From assembly GCA_947458305.1 (NCBI GenBank), contig CANGZO010000157.1, positions 1 to 5,691 of the forward strand: 5,691 nucleotides of DNA, in the 5' to 3' direction. Under the pieces are notes generated by a model, which was not told where the DNA came from, made no database searches, and worked only from the letters and a program-made list of their open reading frames with translations. Of this stretch, positions 5,191 through 5,691 are shown in pieces. The position numbers and the translations under genes are program-made. Numbering within the stretch: position 1 is the first letter of the stretch; each line of letters starts with the position of its first letter. Origin of the DNA: Comamonadaceae bacterium. Its GTDB lineage: Bacteria > Pseudomonadota > Gammaproteobacteria > Burkholderiales > Burkholderiaceae_C.

Positions 5191-5691
5191 TCACATGCGG
5201 GCCACGCCGAAGGCCGTGGCGCGAGGTTGGCGTGCTGCACTCTCGGCACAGGTGTCGAGGCAAAAGCTCAGCACGCTGCGTGTGTCGCGCGGGTCGATCA
5301 CGCCGTCATCCAGCACCAAGCCGCTGGTGTAGAAGGCATCGGCTTGCGCTTCAAACAAGGTCACGATCTTGTCGAACTGGGCCTGCATCTTGTCGGGGTC
5401 GGGCGTGATGCCTTTGCGGGCCATGCCGGCCTCGGCCACGATTTGCATGGTGCGGGCCGCTTGCTCGCCGCCCATCACGGCGGTCTTGGCCCCCGGCCAG
5501 CTGAACAAAAAGCGCGGTGCATAACCCCGTCCGCACATGCCGTAGTTGCCTGCACCAAAAGAAGCCCCACACTGGATGGTGATCTGCGGCACGGTGGCGC
5601 TGGTCACGGCCTGGATCATCTTGGAGCCGTGTTTGATCATGCCGCCTTGTTCGCTGTCTTTGCCCACCATGTAGCCGGTGGTGTTTTGCAA
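5191..5691 (-). CDS. atuC: Acyl-CoA carboxylase beta (carboxyltransferase) subunit, geranyl-CoA carboxylase-like AtuC, C-terminal part only
   Basis: This is the carboxyltransferase half of a biotin-dependent acyl-CoA carboxylase. It moves the carboxyl group from carboxybiotin to the acyl-CoA, probably on the gamma-methyl carbon of a 3-methyl-2-enoyl-CoA such as geranyl-CoA. Only the last 166 residues lie in the window. Family members are about 535 residues, so some 370 N-terminal residues and the start codon lie beyond position 5691. Visible landmarks, numbered within the fragment, are LQNTTGYMVG (1-10, the family's FLQN-TG-MVG motif), HGSKM (21-25), the glycine-rich GASFGAGNYGMCGRGY (42-57), MGGEQAA (73-79), IDPRDTR (132-138) and the typical ending FGVARM. 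These are the MCC/GCC-type C-terminal carboxyltransferase features and distinguish it from the AccD type. The TGA stop at 5193-5191 is followed by 22 bp before the dehydrogenase. The matching alpha subunit is three genes downstream. The family call is firm. The geranyl-CoA preference over methylcrotonyl-CoA is inferred from gene order. Confidence 0.85.
   Translation of the reverse strand: MQNTTGYMVGKDSEQGGMIKHGSKMIQAVTSATVPQITIQCGASFGAGNYGMCGRGYAPRFLFSWPGAKTAVMGGEQAARTMQIVAEAGMARKGITPDPDKMQAQFDKIVTLFEAQADAFYTSGLVLDDGVIDPRDTRSVLSFCLDTCAESAARQPRATAFGVARM

Noticed and set aside
5169..5249. N-terminal extension of the first dehydrogenase to position 5249
   Set aside because: It would overlap the beta-subunit gene by about 60 bp, has an unlikely Arg/Pro-rich composition, and ignores the well-placed GGAGA before the internal ATG.
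4443..5408. Plus-strand open frame of 321 codons antisense to the first dehydrogenase
   Set aside because: It crosses the junction of two well-supported minus-strand genes, and its translation has no recognisable family features.

Overview
The window is a GC-rich stretch (roughly three-fifths G+C by eye) completely filled by one operon read on the minus strand. Codon choice and protein style suggest a betaproteobacterium, most likely Burkholderiales and perhaps Comamonadaceae. That placement is an impression, because no taxonomic marker gene is present.

In transcription order (high to low coordinates) there are five genes. They are the C-terminal third of a biotin-dependent acyl-CoA carboxylase beta (carboxyltransferase) subunit, cut by the window edge (5191-5691); an acyl-CoA dehydrogenase (3996-5168); a crotonase-fold enoyl-CoA hydratase (3193-3999); the biotin carboxylase/biotin-carrier alpha subunit of the same carboxylase (1214-3196); and a second, divergent acyl-CoA dehydrogenase (48-1217). 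A 22-bp gap with a clear Shine-Dalgarno separates the first two genes. The other three junctions are all 4-bp ATGA overlaps, so the genes are tightly coupled. The last 47 bases are non-coding or the edge of an unresolved neighbour. No promoter, RNA gene, mobile element, CRISPR array or convincing terminator is visible.

The order beta - dehydrogenase - hydratase - alpha matches atuC-D-E-F of the Pseudomonas acyclic terpene utilization (citronellol/geraniol) cluster. It does not match the leucine (liu) order, which is dehydrogenase - beta - hydratase - alpha. In the atu scheme the dehydrogenase makes a 2,3-unsaturated 3-methyl-branched acyl-CoA (citronellyl-CoA to geranyl-CoA). The two-subunit carboxylase carboxylates the 3-methyl group, and the hydratase hydrates the resulting glutaconyl-type CoA, priming it for cleavage by a lyase. 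Here a second acyl-CoA dehydrogenase follows atuF, where Pseudomonas has atuG and atuH. It lacks the usual loop Glu and carries a Glu at the isovaleryl-CoA dehydrogenase-type position instead. The exact substrate (citronellyl-type or another methyl-branched isoprenoid acyl-CoA) cannot be fixed from the sequence alone.
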